From positions 37,166,911 to 37,230,910 of the forward strand of contig JAGTTD010000007.1 of NCBI GenBank assembly GCA_018398585.1: a DNA stretch of 64,000 nucleotides. Reading direction: 5' to 3'. The DNA is from Simmondsia chinensis (taxonomy: Eukaryota > Streptophyta > Magnoliopsida > Caryophyllales > Simmondsiaceae). The notes under the pieces were generated by a model. The model saw nothing but the letters and a program-made list of their open reading frames with translations. It made no database searches and was not told where the DNA came from. Below, piece after piece: positions 46,067 through 56,763 of the stretch (position 1 is the stretch's first letter; each line of letters starts with the position of its first letter). The position numbers and the translations under genes were made by a program.

Positions 46067-46360
46067 TGTTTGAGTATAAAACTATTCCTGATTCTTTATT
46101 TATCAGCTTAAGTTTTTGAGATAGATGGTTTCTTGACATGGTATTAGAGTCTTGATGACTACGAAGTCACGAGTTCAAATCTCAATAGCGTGCACTTTCA
46201 ATATTAACATAAATTAAGCATAAGGTGTAAGGTAGGCCTGTGCAGTATCCGCACTTCAAGCCCAAATGGATATTCACATGAGGAGGCATGTTAGAGTATA
46301 AAACCAATCCTGATCTTCATCCTATTAGCTTAAGCTTTTTGAACAGATGGTTCCTTAACA
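46067..46360 (+). mobile_element. TRIM, complete copy in SCPL intron 2
   Basis: LTRs of 72 bp at 46067-46138 (TGTTTGAG...TTGACA) and 46289-46360 (TGTTAGAG...TTAACA), primer site TGGTATTAGAGTC at 46139, polypurine remnant TGAGGAGGCA before the second LTR. The 5-bp flanks (GATAA, CAACT) do not match, so the target duplication is lost or the ends have recombined. Confidence 0.85.
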
Positions 46361-46462
46361 CAACTGCTTATTAATTTTTCTGTAGGTCCTTTGAAGTTTG
46401 AAAAGTTGAATTACAACGGTAACTTGCCGACATTGTCGTTGAATCCTTTTTCGTGGACTAAG

Positions 46463-47139
46463 GTGAAATTTTCATACATTTTTAAGTCGCACATATTGAA
46501 GATGAAAAAGCTAGAAAAGAAACATATTACTCTTTCTAATTTTCTAATAATTGATTTTTTTTCAACTAAAAACTATCTAAATTTTATGTGCGGATCCAAA
46601 AATTTACCTGAATTTTTTAATTTTTTAATGTCACACCTAAACTTCATAGCTTAATGTTAACGCCATTAACAACAGTTATTTTTGTAGACATTGCATTTAA
46701 AAAATACAAATTGAAGTTATATTTCCTCTCCAAGTTTTTTATTTTATTTAATTTTTTTTGGTAATTGAAGTACAAGTTCAATATAAAGTAGTGCACCACA
46801 CAGTAGTTGCACAAACAAGAGACAAAAGGAAAAAATAGCATCTAATACAGATCATCAAAGACAAAGGTGCACGATAAATCAAACATCCTACAATCCTCTT
46901 CAAAAAATCTCCAAGTCTGTAACTCGATCACCTCAGGATGCATTCAAGATTCTTCCACCTCAAGGATTCATCCCATACTATCCTTTCCAAGTTCATTTCC
47001 ATAAATTTGTGACGAACATATACAAATAAACGAGCAAACAGGTTGGAAGATGGATAACGCAGTCGTCCATTCCTAAAACCATGTATCAAATGCCCCCTCC
47101 CCCCAAGTAGGGCTCGGTTTGTGCCCCTCATGTGGGAAC
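46463..47139. other. SCPL intron 3, left part
   Basis: AT-rich start, then 46780-47130 with a different, less AT-rich composition and no recognisable coding motif; possibly a retroposon fragment. Confidence 0.4.
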
Positions 47140-49994
47140 TGAAGGAATGTAAATGTGCGAATATTTGGTACCCCTAGAATAGGAGCCCTCTCGTATATAT
47201 ATGGACATATAGACTTGATACAAGATGGGCTCAATGGGTCTAATACATACAATCATATATATAATTATAACCCAATACTCTAACATCCCCCCTCAACCGA
47301 AGCAGGAGATAAACGAAGGTTGTATTTGAACAGAAGAAAGAGTTACCGCGGTAGATTCTTGGTAAAGATGTCAGCTGTCTGTTGTGAGTAAGGAATGTGA
47401 AGAACCTGAACAAGACCCATGCAGACGCGCTCTCGAACAAAATGAATGTCAATCTCAATATGCTTGGTGCGAGCGTGCTGCACAGGATTCATGGACAAAT
47501 ACATTGCAGAGACGTTATCACAATAAAGTGAGGTAGCACGTGGGAGAAGAAGACCAAGCTCACCAAGAAGAGAGCGAAGCCAACAACACTCAGATACGGC
47601 ATTTGCAACCGCCCTATACTCGGTCTCGGCGCTGGAGCTTGAAACTGTAGGCTGGCGTTTAGAAGACCAGGAAATAAGGCCACCTCCCAGGAAAACACAA
47701 ATGATAGATGCAGATCGACGAGTATCAGGACATCCAGCCCAGTCTGCATCAGAGTATGCCACAAGTTGATCCACATGAGAAGGAGAAAAGGTTAATCCAT
47801 AAGCAATAGTGCCCTTGATATATCTAAGAATGCGTTTAACTGCGATCCAATGAGGTAAACGCGGGGCATGCATAAACAAACATACTTGTTGCACAACATA
47901 AGAGATATTGGGGTGAGTGAAAGTAAGATACTGAAGAGCACCAACTGTAGATTGATATAAGGTAGGATCGGGCATGAGATCTCCAATATGTAACGAAAGT
48001 TTAGACTTGGAATCTGTAGGTGTAGCTACAGGCTTGCAGAAGAGCATGTTGGTCTTATCAAGCAAATCGTGAGCGTACTTGGCTTGAGATAAGAAGAGGC
48101 CATCTGAAGAGTGTGAAACCGAGATGCCAAGAAAATAATTAAGCCAGCCCAAATCAGTCATATCGAATTCAGAATGCAGAGAGTGAAGTATAGCTTGAAG
48201 AAGCATAGTAGAAGATGTAGTAAGAACGATATCATCCACATAAACCAATAGCATAGCCATGTCGCCGCGACGACGTAAAACAAATAGTGAAGAATCAGAC
48301 TTACAACCGGTGAAGCCAAGCGTGCATAGAAAAGAAGCGAAGTGATTATACCATGCTCGGGGTGCCTGCTTAAGACCATATGGGGACTTGTTTAACTTGC
48401 GCACATGATCAAAAAATTGAGAATTGATGAATCCTGGAGGTTGCTTCATATAGACCTCTTCATTAAGATAACCATTCAAAAAGGCATTCTTAACATCAAG
48501 CTGATGAATAGGCCATTGACGAGAAGTAGCTAGTGCTAGAACCTTGCGAACTGTAGCCGGCTTAACAACAAGGCTGAAAGTTTCACCATAGTCGACGCCA
48601 TATCTTTGTGTGAAACCTTGTGCAACCAACCAAGCTTTATATCATTCAACTTCACCTATAAAAGTTTGCTTAATGCAAAAAACCCATTTAGAGCCAACAA
48701 TGTTACCATGAACAGGTGGAGGAAAAAGATCCCATGTGTGATTACGAATAAAGGCATTATATTCATCAAGCATAGCGTTCTTCCAATTGTGGTTTGTAAG
48801 AGCCTGCTTATAGGAGAAAGAAACCTCGAGCAATATAGTATGAGCAAGCATAGAAGGTTTAAGAAGGGGTTTTACAATACCAGCTTTGGAACGTGATGAA
48901 GAGATTGGGAAGCATCCCAAGGCAGGCATGGTGCGTCGCTCATGGCTAGAATATGGGGCGAACTGGGCACCGGTGTGGTGACCTGTGGCGAGACATCTGG
49001 CAGCGGTGGTGCTACGGGCGGAGGAACGGGGGCTGTCAAGAGGTGATGAGAACACCTGATGGAGACGAGTCATCGTTTCTTGAGAAAAGGAACCCAACCG
49101 AGTGAAAGGAAAATCTGTTTCATTAAACACAACATGTCTCGAAATAATGACTCTGTTAGTAGATAAGGATAGCCCAGGAAAACACATAAAGTAGACCGAG
49201 GTGCAAGTTTATGTGGAGCATTAGCAGTCAAATTAGGATAGTAGGCACTCCCAAAAACACGAAGGTGATCATAATCAACCTTTTGTTTAAATAAGCGTTG
49301 ATATGGGATTTTTTTTCTTAATTACAGTAAAGGGTAATAAGTTGATGATATGAGTAGCAGCAGAAACAACCTCAAACCAATACTCCAGAGGCATACAAGC
49401 TTGAAAAAGGAGAGTTCTTTCCCATTTTGTTGGGATGTATGAAGGCACGAGACCTGACTAAGAATACCCCGTTGTATAAAAAGTCCTTCAAAATCACGAT
49501 TAATATATTCAGTCCCATTGTCACACTGAAACTGTTTGATTTTCACACCAAATTGATTTAAGATAAGCGCACGGAATTAAAGAAACAAATCCAACACCTT
49601 CGATTTAGAAACAAATAAACACCTCCTATTTAAAAGGCGCCTCCCTTACAATCGACTGCTCGAAGCTTGTGGAGGACAAGATCATGGATATCGCCTCTCT
49701 TTAGAAGTTCTTTCAGGAGAGGATCAAGGTTGGCGGTAAGGCTTAATTTGTTTCAATTTAGATTGTACCATGTTGTCATTTCAACACCTGATGAAATCTG
49801 TGTTATTTATTTCTGTTTCGTTTATAACTAAATGCTCTGATACCATGAAAGAATGTAAATGTGGGAAATATTTGGTACCCCTAGAATAAAAGTCCTCTCG
49901 TATATATATATAGACATATAGACTTGATACAAGGTGCGCCCAATAGACCTAATACATACAATCATGTATACAATTATAATCCAATACTCTAACA
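47140..49994 (-). mobile_element. copia element in SCPL intron 3, internally deleted
   Basis: LTRs 47140-47285 and 49846-49994 (TG...CA on the minus strand) share CCCCTAGAATA, CTCTCGTATATATA and CCAATACTCTAACA. The primer site is GCTCTGATACCA (49834-49845, plus-strand view) and the polypurine tract is next to the 3' LTR (AGGGGGGAT on the minus strand). Flanks GGAAC and TGAAC match at 4 of 5. Gag and protease are missing; the right edge is only 64 bp from the expected start of SCPL exon 4. Confidence 0.88.
47343..49550 (-). pseudogene. copia integrase remnant plus open reverse transcriptase/RNase H
   Basis: A frame of 428 codons (48629-47343) stays open with full RT and RNase H landmarks: QLDVKNAFLNGYLNEEVYM, PYGLKQAPRAWY, LLVYVDDIVLT (intact catalytic YVDD), YSDADWAGCPDTRRSA, SSSSAETEYRAV, CDNVSAMYLSMNP and ADIFTKNLP. 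Upstream, integrase survives only in part (QCDNGTEYINRDF near 49540) and a linker with NIVGSKWVF near 48680. Without gag, protease and full integrase it cannot move itself. Confidence 0.88.
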
Positions 49995-50181
49995 TGAACT
50001 TCTTATAAATATAACATATTACGTCTTTAACGTGGGGTTGTTTTGTGTTGCTGTTCGGGTTGCGAGTATCATATTCGTAGATTCTCCGATGGGTACAGGG
50101 TTCTCCTATGCTACGACTTCTCGTGCTTCCATTGTTGGAGATTACATAGCAGCCCGTAATGCCGATGAATTTCTAAGAAAG

Positions 50182-50788
50182 GTTATCGCTTTCTTAAACA
50201 TTATTGTAAACAATTACAAGATTGTTTATGTCATAATATTCTCTACATCGTTGTTGTTTTGCATATCTTACCAAGGCAGTTAGTTTTTCATTAAGATCAT
50301 ACTTTTATACATATTGTGACGATTAGCAATGATGCTAAGTAAGTTTTTTTTTCCCCGATAATTTAAGTACAAGTCAAAGAAAGTATGATGGTGTAAGACA
50401 GGGATCGAAGACAAGCCAAAAAATTCAAAACACCGAGGCAGTAGGCTGCCCACAACTAGACACCAGAACAAACAAAGGGCAAAAGACACGAAAAAAAAAA
50501 AGCAGCAAAAGACCATGGAAAAGAGTTACCTCCAAAAAACACACCCAAGAAGGCCTACCTCAATGACAAACAAAGCGACCAAGCCAAGGAAGGGCAAAAC
50601 ACCTGAGACACAGATCCCAACAGGACGACGACGATAAAGACAAACCAAAACAGACATTTAGTACACTATAATAAGATAATTTATTCAACCTCCTTTTCTT
50701 CTTGTTTATCTTTGCGAACTGACTTACCACGATGCTAAGTTAATTAATGCAGCAAATATATCTGACAATTAAAGGGAGTGTTTTGCAG
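50182..50788. other. SCPL intron 4
   Basis: Part 50340-50660 is A-rich on the plus strand and resembles 42500-42890 in composition; perhaps a reversed retroposon fragment. No coding segment. Confidence 0.4.
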
Positions 50789-51130
50789 TGGCTTATTAAT
50801 CATCCAAGATTTCTTTCAAATCCAGTGTATATTGGAGGAGATTCATACACTGGCATTCCTCTTCCAATCGCCTTCTCCTACATGGTGAAAGGTATGTAAC
50901 TCCAGTTATATATTTTGGGCCGAAATTATATTAATTTTAAAAGTTAGGATTTAACATCTAGAAATAGTTGATACAATATATATATATATATAACTTGTAA
51001 AATAAAAATTATTGGAAGTGTTATTGGACTATCTTTTTTTTATTTTTTCATTGTAAAAAAATGTCAACTTATAAAAATCACAAAACATACAGGAAATGAG
51101 GAGGGCTCGGAGCCATTTCTCAATCTCAAG

Positions 51131-52445
51131 GTTTGTATCTCTTCATTTTTCTTTTCTATCTATTCGAGATATTTAATGGTACATATTATTTTTTATTATC
51201 TCTCGTACCTCTTATATATATTGGAAAAATCACACAATTAAGTACAAGCGGAAGCAAAAATGAACAAAAACAACAACAAATCAACACATTATATCTATGT
51301 GGAAACTCTCTCTCAATTAGAGGGAAAAACCAGGGGACCAAATGGCTGCCTCATCCACTATAAAATTTAAGGAATTATAATATCTAATTATAACCCTCAA
51401 ACCTTATGTTACAATCTCAACATCATCATCATTAATGTGACTATTGTAAAGTGAGTCACCAACTCTGTTTTAATGTAGATTTGAACGGCAAGCCACTAAC
51501 CCTCGAATAATATAGCTTTGCACAGTAAGTCACCAGCGCCCCAACCATGCAGCTTTGAACTGTGTAGCTTTGCACAGCAAGCCATTAGCCTTCTAACAAC
51601 GCAGCTTTGGATAGCGGAAGCTACAAAAACTCTCTCACCACTCAAACAAGGCATCTAAGCATAACTCTCTTCACAAAATCAAACGCAAAACCTCACAAAC
51701 ATGACTCTTGTAATCATTTTCTTTCATAATGTCTTCCCCTACCCGGGTGGCACCCGAGCACACCATTACAACAATTGTTCCTTACAAGGAAGTAGAAATT
51801 TGCCATAAGTTCTAAAATTCACTTGAATCGTTTGGGGGATGAACTTAAAGCAAACAAATTTTCTTAATAAATTTGATGCCTTAGGCTCGGTTTGGATCAG
51901 AACAAAAAATGAACAAAACAGGATCAAGTCCCTACAGCTAATTATATGGAACAAAAATGGACGAAGAATGATCAGTCAGGTCCAATTTTAGAGTGAATTA
52001 TGTGGTTCGATATGATTTTTGTTCCTAATTAATATTTTATATTTTAAAGATCTTTATTATTTCATGCCATGATGAATCTGATAACTAGGAAATATTGTTT
52101 ACATCAAACCAATCCAAAAAAATTATAGTAGTTTGGATATATATATATAGGGTGGCGTTCTTACGAGAGGGTGAGAGCATGAGAGGGGCCCTGCAGTGTA
52201 ATAAACGGCCAAGATTTGTTGAACATTAAAAAATAATAATTTACGATCAAGTTTTGTTGAGTATTGAAAAAAAACACACAATTTCTTTTCCTTATCCCTT
52301 CTTTCTTTCTGCCTTATGAAGGGGTATAGTATTGAAAAAAAAAAACACAATTTCTTTTCCTTATCCCTTCTTTCTTTCTGCCCTATGAAGGGGTATGGAC
52401 TGCAAGTAATTTTTTTTTTTAATGTTCAACAAATCTTATATATAA
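51131..52445. other. SCPL intron 6, left part, with a 67-bp tandem duplication
   Basis: 51240-51760 looks like part of an unclassified retroelement (repeated AGCTTTGCACAG, AAGCCA words). At 52260-52396 a 67-bp segment with TTTCTTTTCCTTATCCCTTC occurs twice in tandem, flanked by an inverted pair (AGATTTGTTGAACATTAAAA near 52211 and its complement near 52420), a small foldback. Confidence 0.5.
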
Positions 52446-52565
52446 AACAAAAAAGGGGAAGGTTCAACAATCTTTTCTTAATATCTATTGCTAAAAAAAT
52501 AAGAAATAAAGAGAAAATTAGTTTAACCTAATTCTTACACCCCGAGCATAGAGGAAAAAACACAA

Positions 52566-52597
<32 letters not shown>
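52566..52597. repeat. poly-G tract, 32 bases, in the gypsy left LTR
   Basis: The matching place in the right LTR (about 55505-55510) has six G, so this run expanded after insertion of the element. Confidence 0.9.
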
Positions 52598-52598
<1 letters not shown>

Positions 52599-53651
52599 AT
52601 CTAATAACACATGAATGAATCCCAGGTTTTCTTTTCCTTAAATAGATGAGCTACTTTAATTATAATGAAAAACTAAAAGCTAAAAAGATAATTACTAGAT
52701 AATTCAAACTAAGTATCCCAATTATCCTAAACAAATAAAATTCAGCTAAACTAAATTAAACTAAACTCCTAGTTATGTTAAAACTCTATCTCGTATCATC
52801 TCCAGCCGTGTCTAGTAGTGCTGCCTTCTAGCCCTTCATGCCAACCCTTACCCGCCTAAAATCCTGCCAACCGTGAAGACGGGGTTGCATCATCCTCTCT
52901 AAATTGGAGAGTTTCACTCTCAAATTCATCAATGGATTTTCTGGGATATTCTTGCCAAGTTGTGTTCCCATACACCAGCTTCTATCTCGCAAAGCTCCGT
53001 CTCGCCATGCTTGCCTCGGGTGTGGATTGTTGACCCACTCCACCAAGATGCTTGCTGTAGCTTGTCCTGCCAAGATTTGTACTGCATCATCCTCCCCGGA
53101 TTGAAGAGAATTTGCCATGGGTTTGTTTGAACCACTCTTGCCATTCTGAAGAACGTGCCCAAAATTCTCATTCGTACCTTCTTGTGTTTAGCACAAAAGC
53201 TTCAAAAACGACCGTCGAATCTGCTCGTGACCTTCCTAATGATTGGTAGTGAAGTGTATCGCCTTCTCTTGTGAACACAGATTCTCTATCCCCACCTTTT
53301 AAAGTGCTTGGTAATAAAATGTCGGAGAACGACACCCAACATTCTTCTCACCATCTTTGCTAGACCATCCGCCAGTGGTGCGGAAAGCCCTGTAATATAC
53401 GGTGGCCCAATTGGTTGTCCTGCCACCAACGCTCTCGCGCCAAGTCTTGTCCTTTCTTGGCATCAAGAGAACTATGAACACATGATATCTTGGTTCCTCA
53501 CGCTTTACAAGACTCACTCGGTAATGAAGCCAATCTGGTAAGGCGTATTTCGACACTTGTTCTACCCCATGTGGTCTATTTCCCACCGGTAGCACAACAC
53601 ACGACACCTCCTCTATCTCTTCCCCTTGTTCCGTCTTGCTTTCCTCTCCCG

Positions 53652-55080
53652 TCAATACGACCATCTTCTCGTCCTAGCCAACTTCCTTGGCGAGTAGAGT
53701 TTTGACAGGGATTTCAGATCCTTGGTTTTCTCCGGTTGTGGAGCTTCATCCTTCTTAGGCAACAAGACTAATGTTGTGCCCTCAAAGATGAAGCTATAGG
53801 TATTTCGTTGTCCATCATGGACATTGCCTCTATTGAATCGCCAAGGTCGTCCCAATAGCAGATGACACACGTCCATGACAACAACACAACACCACACCTC
53901 GTTCTGGCATTTTTCTCCAATCGAAAAGTTAACCACACGATGTTTAGATATGGTTACCTATTTTCTTTTCTTGAGCCAAGACAACTTGTATGGGTTTGGA
54001 TGATCTTCCGTCTTCAACCTGAGCTTTTGAATAGCTTCTTCGGAGATAACGTTCTCACAGCTCCCTGAATTAACTACTAGGCGGCATACCCTCTTGCCAA
54101 TAGTGCAAGTCATTTGGAAGATGTTGCTCCGCAGCCAGTCATCTCCCTTTATTTGTTGAGGCGCAAAACAAACTTGCCTTACTACAAGTATGGGGCCGTC
54201 GTCACCCGCAACTTCTTCTTCGCCATGTGGTGCCAATTCGCGGTGGGCCTCTTTCTCAAGTGCCATGCCATCCTCAATATGAAGGCCCTTGATGTATAAT
54301 CCCTTCCCTAGTCTGTCATGCTTCTGGCACTGAGCAGCATGGCGATGCATCTCTTTGCACTTGAAACAACGGATTCTTGAGCTACTTGCCAATTCCTAGA
54401 TACTCGCCTTCCTAGGGTTGGCGGCATCCGACTTCCTGGCACATCTGAGTTGACTTGTAATCGTACCCGATCACACCCACTATCCCGAGTGTTCCAAGTA
54501 CTGCCAACTTAACGACTCTGTTGCTTCTTGACGTTCAAAGCTTTCTAATGCACTTCTGAGACCGAAAATATGTTAAACATGTTTAATACCTATGGAATCC
54601 TTCAGCCGCCAATATACCTATCCGCCAGCTATTTCTCTGATTCCACCAAGTCATTCATGGTGATTAAGAAATAGAATTCTGCCGTGTACTCCTCCACGAA
54701 TCGATAACTCTGTCGCAAGCTCTGAAGGAGCTGGTAATTATCTTGGCGTGATTATGGGGAAGGAAGGCTCTCCTCATGGGTTTCTTCATCTTCTCCCACG
54801 TCTCGATCATCGATTTTCCCCATTGAATCCAAGAATGCTTCAACTAATGCCACCAAGCGGCGACTCTATGCTGTAACCGAGAACCAACCAATGGCGCCTG
54901 CTTGTGCTTCGGAGCCTCCTTGAACTCAAATGCTTCCTCTACTACAACAAGTCTATCCCAGAACTTTTCTGGTCTTCCGCCACCATAAAACTTTGGAATT
55001 TCAATATGAAGCCCGGATTCCCACCTCTGATCTTCAACATAATCGGTGCCTCCGGTATTCGTCCTGTTTCTCCTCACTCG
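53652..55080 (-). pseudogene. gypsy gag and protease fragments
   Basis: Gag end near 55077-54844 (IEIPKFYGGGRPEKFWD). Zinc knuckle near 54370 (CFKCKEMHRHAAQC). Protease near 54090 reads VVNSGSCENVIS where gypsy elements have DSGS, so the catalytic Asp is changed to Asn. The conserved CHLLLGRPWRFNRGNVHDG segment lies near 53860. Frames are broken between them. Confidence 0.85.
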
Positions 55081-55590
55081 CTGATCCTAGGCTTCAATCT
55101 CCGGGAATGGGTTGTGGAAGCTCTCGTTCATGTCGTCCTCGCCACCCCCTACCTGCAGGTTTTGAGACTGAGCTCCGGCTGTTTGATTGGGATTCGCCCC
55201 CAATTGGATCAAACACAGTTTGATTCACCGGAATTTCTCTTTCATGTCCTCGAATCTTCTCTCGTTCTGTCGTTGAAAATCACGCTCGTAAATGTCTCTG
55301 ATGGCGACGTATCTTTGTCACCCACGGGCCATCTCAGAAACTATTATAAGCTCTGATACCAACTGCATGTAGATGGAAATTAACGGGAAACAGGAAGGTT
55401 CAACAGTCTTATCTTAATTTCTATTGCTAAAGCAATAAGAAACAAAGAGGAAAATAGTTTAACATAATTCTCATATCCCAAGAATAGAGGAAAACACATA
55501 AAGAGGGGGGAAAAAAAGTCTAATACCACATGAATGAATCCTAGGTTTCCTCTTCCTTAAATAGATGAACTATTTTAATTATAAAGAAAG

Positions 55591-55862
55591 ACTAAAAGCT
55601 AAAATGATGAATGATACCAAAGAGGACACCAACACGCCGTTACCGGATCCCATTAGAACTCCGAAGTTAAGTGTGCTTGGGCGAGAATAGTACCAGGATG
55701 GGTGACTTCCTGAGAAGTCCTCACTCTCAGGTTGGGGGCACTAGGAAACAGCTACTCTTTAGGTTAACACCCTGAAAGGGGAAGGCTGAGACCCTGCGTA
55801 GGTGGGAGCCCTTGAGGCACTGGGTATGTTCCTTTTTTTTCCTTACTAAACGCTAAAAAGAT
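55591..55862 (+). mobile_element. 5S-headed SINE inside the gypsy right LTR
   Basis: Target duplications ACTAAAAGCTAAAATGAT (55591-55608) and ACTAAACGCTAAAAAGAT (55845-55862), 16 of 18 alike. The head is nearly whole (GGACACCAACACGC, TTACCGGATCCCATTAGAAC, GTGCTTGGGCGAGAATAG, AGGATGGGTGAC); the 3' module lacks the CGTACATCC part but keeps GGGGAAGGCTGAGACCCTGC and GAGGCACTGGGTATG. The left LTR shows the unfilled site near 52661-52690. Confidence 0.93.
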
Positions 55863-56234
55863 AAATATTAGATAATTCAAACTAAGCTTCCTAATTATCC
55901 TAAACAAATAAAAGTCAGCTTAACTAAATTAATTAACCTAAACTCCTAATTATGTTAAAACTCTATCTTGTATCATCTTCAGCCGCATGTCTAGTAGTGC
56001 CACCTTCAAGCCATTCATGCCAACCCGCACCCACCAAGAATCCCGCCAATTTTGAAGGCGAGGCTGCATCATAAAACTTATGCACAACCAAACAAAGTCT
56101 ACATAACTTTAAATATATTGTATTGTTACTTATCTTGTCATATGATTAGATATAAGATGATTGGTAGAAGATGATTTCTAAACTATACTTCTCGCTAAAA
56201 CAAAAAGCGGAAAACCTTTTCCAAAAGAAATGTT

Positions 56235-56524
56235 TTTCAGGGAAAGAGTAATTCCCAACTACCAATCGGATCTTAAATTAAGCAAGAAATAATTGGTTCC
56301 TTGGCATTGTATTAGAATCTTATTAACCAAGAAGTCACAAGTTTGAATAACATCCCCACTCTAAATATTAATATATTTCAAGCACAAGGTATGGGAAAGA
56401 TCCTGTCCACTGTCCACAGTTCAAGCCCAACGAACATTTGTATGAGTGGGCATGTTAGAGTATAAAATCATTCCTAAACCGTTACCAATCGACTTAAACT
56501 TTTGAGATAAATGTTTCCTTAACA
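56235..56524 (+). mobile_element. TRIM, degraded copy in SCPL intron 6
   Basis: 3' LTR 56453-56524 is exactly 72 bp (TGTTAGAG...TTAACA); primer-site remnant TTGTATTAGAATC at 56307; 5' LTR decayed. Confidence 0.7.
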
Positions 56525-56763
56525 TATATGAGTAGAACAGAGTTTAATGGGTATTTTTCATTGTAGGGATATCTTTTGGGAAATCCGGTGACGAATTACG
56601 TTCCAACTGATAACTACAGAGTCCATTGATATCTGATGAACTGCATGAGGTAATATAATTCATTTTATGTTTCGAGAATCTTCCATTTTGATTAGGGAGT
56701 TAATTTAGTAGTAAAAAAATATTAAGAGTAAAGTCATATAATAAAAAATTGAAAAGTTACGAC

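Larger units (their letters stand above)
52446..56071 (-). mobile_element. Ty3/gypsy element, gag-protease only, in SCPL intron 6
   Basis: Left LTR about 52446-52892 and right LTR about 55364-56071 share long stretches (CACATGAATGAATCC, TAAATAGATGA, AGATAATTCAAACTAAG, GTCTAGTAGTGC, TTCATGCCAACCC). The right LTR is longer because of a SINE (55609-55844). Primer site GCTCTGATACCA at 55350-55361 (plus-strand view); polypurine tract just right of 52892. No RT, RNase H or integrase: a large internal deletion. The left LTR start is diverged, so that edge is approximate. Confidence 0.85.

Noticed and set aside
51893..51912. GGCTCGGTTTGGATCAG as a MITE end
   Set aside because: No matching inverted end was found within the next kilobase.
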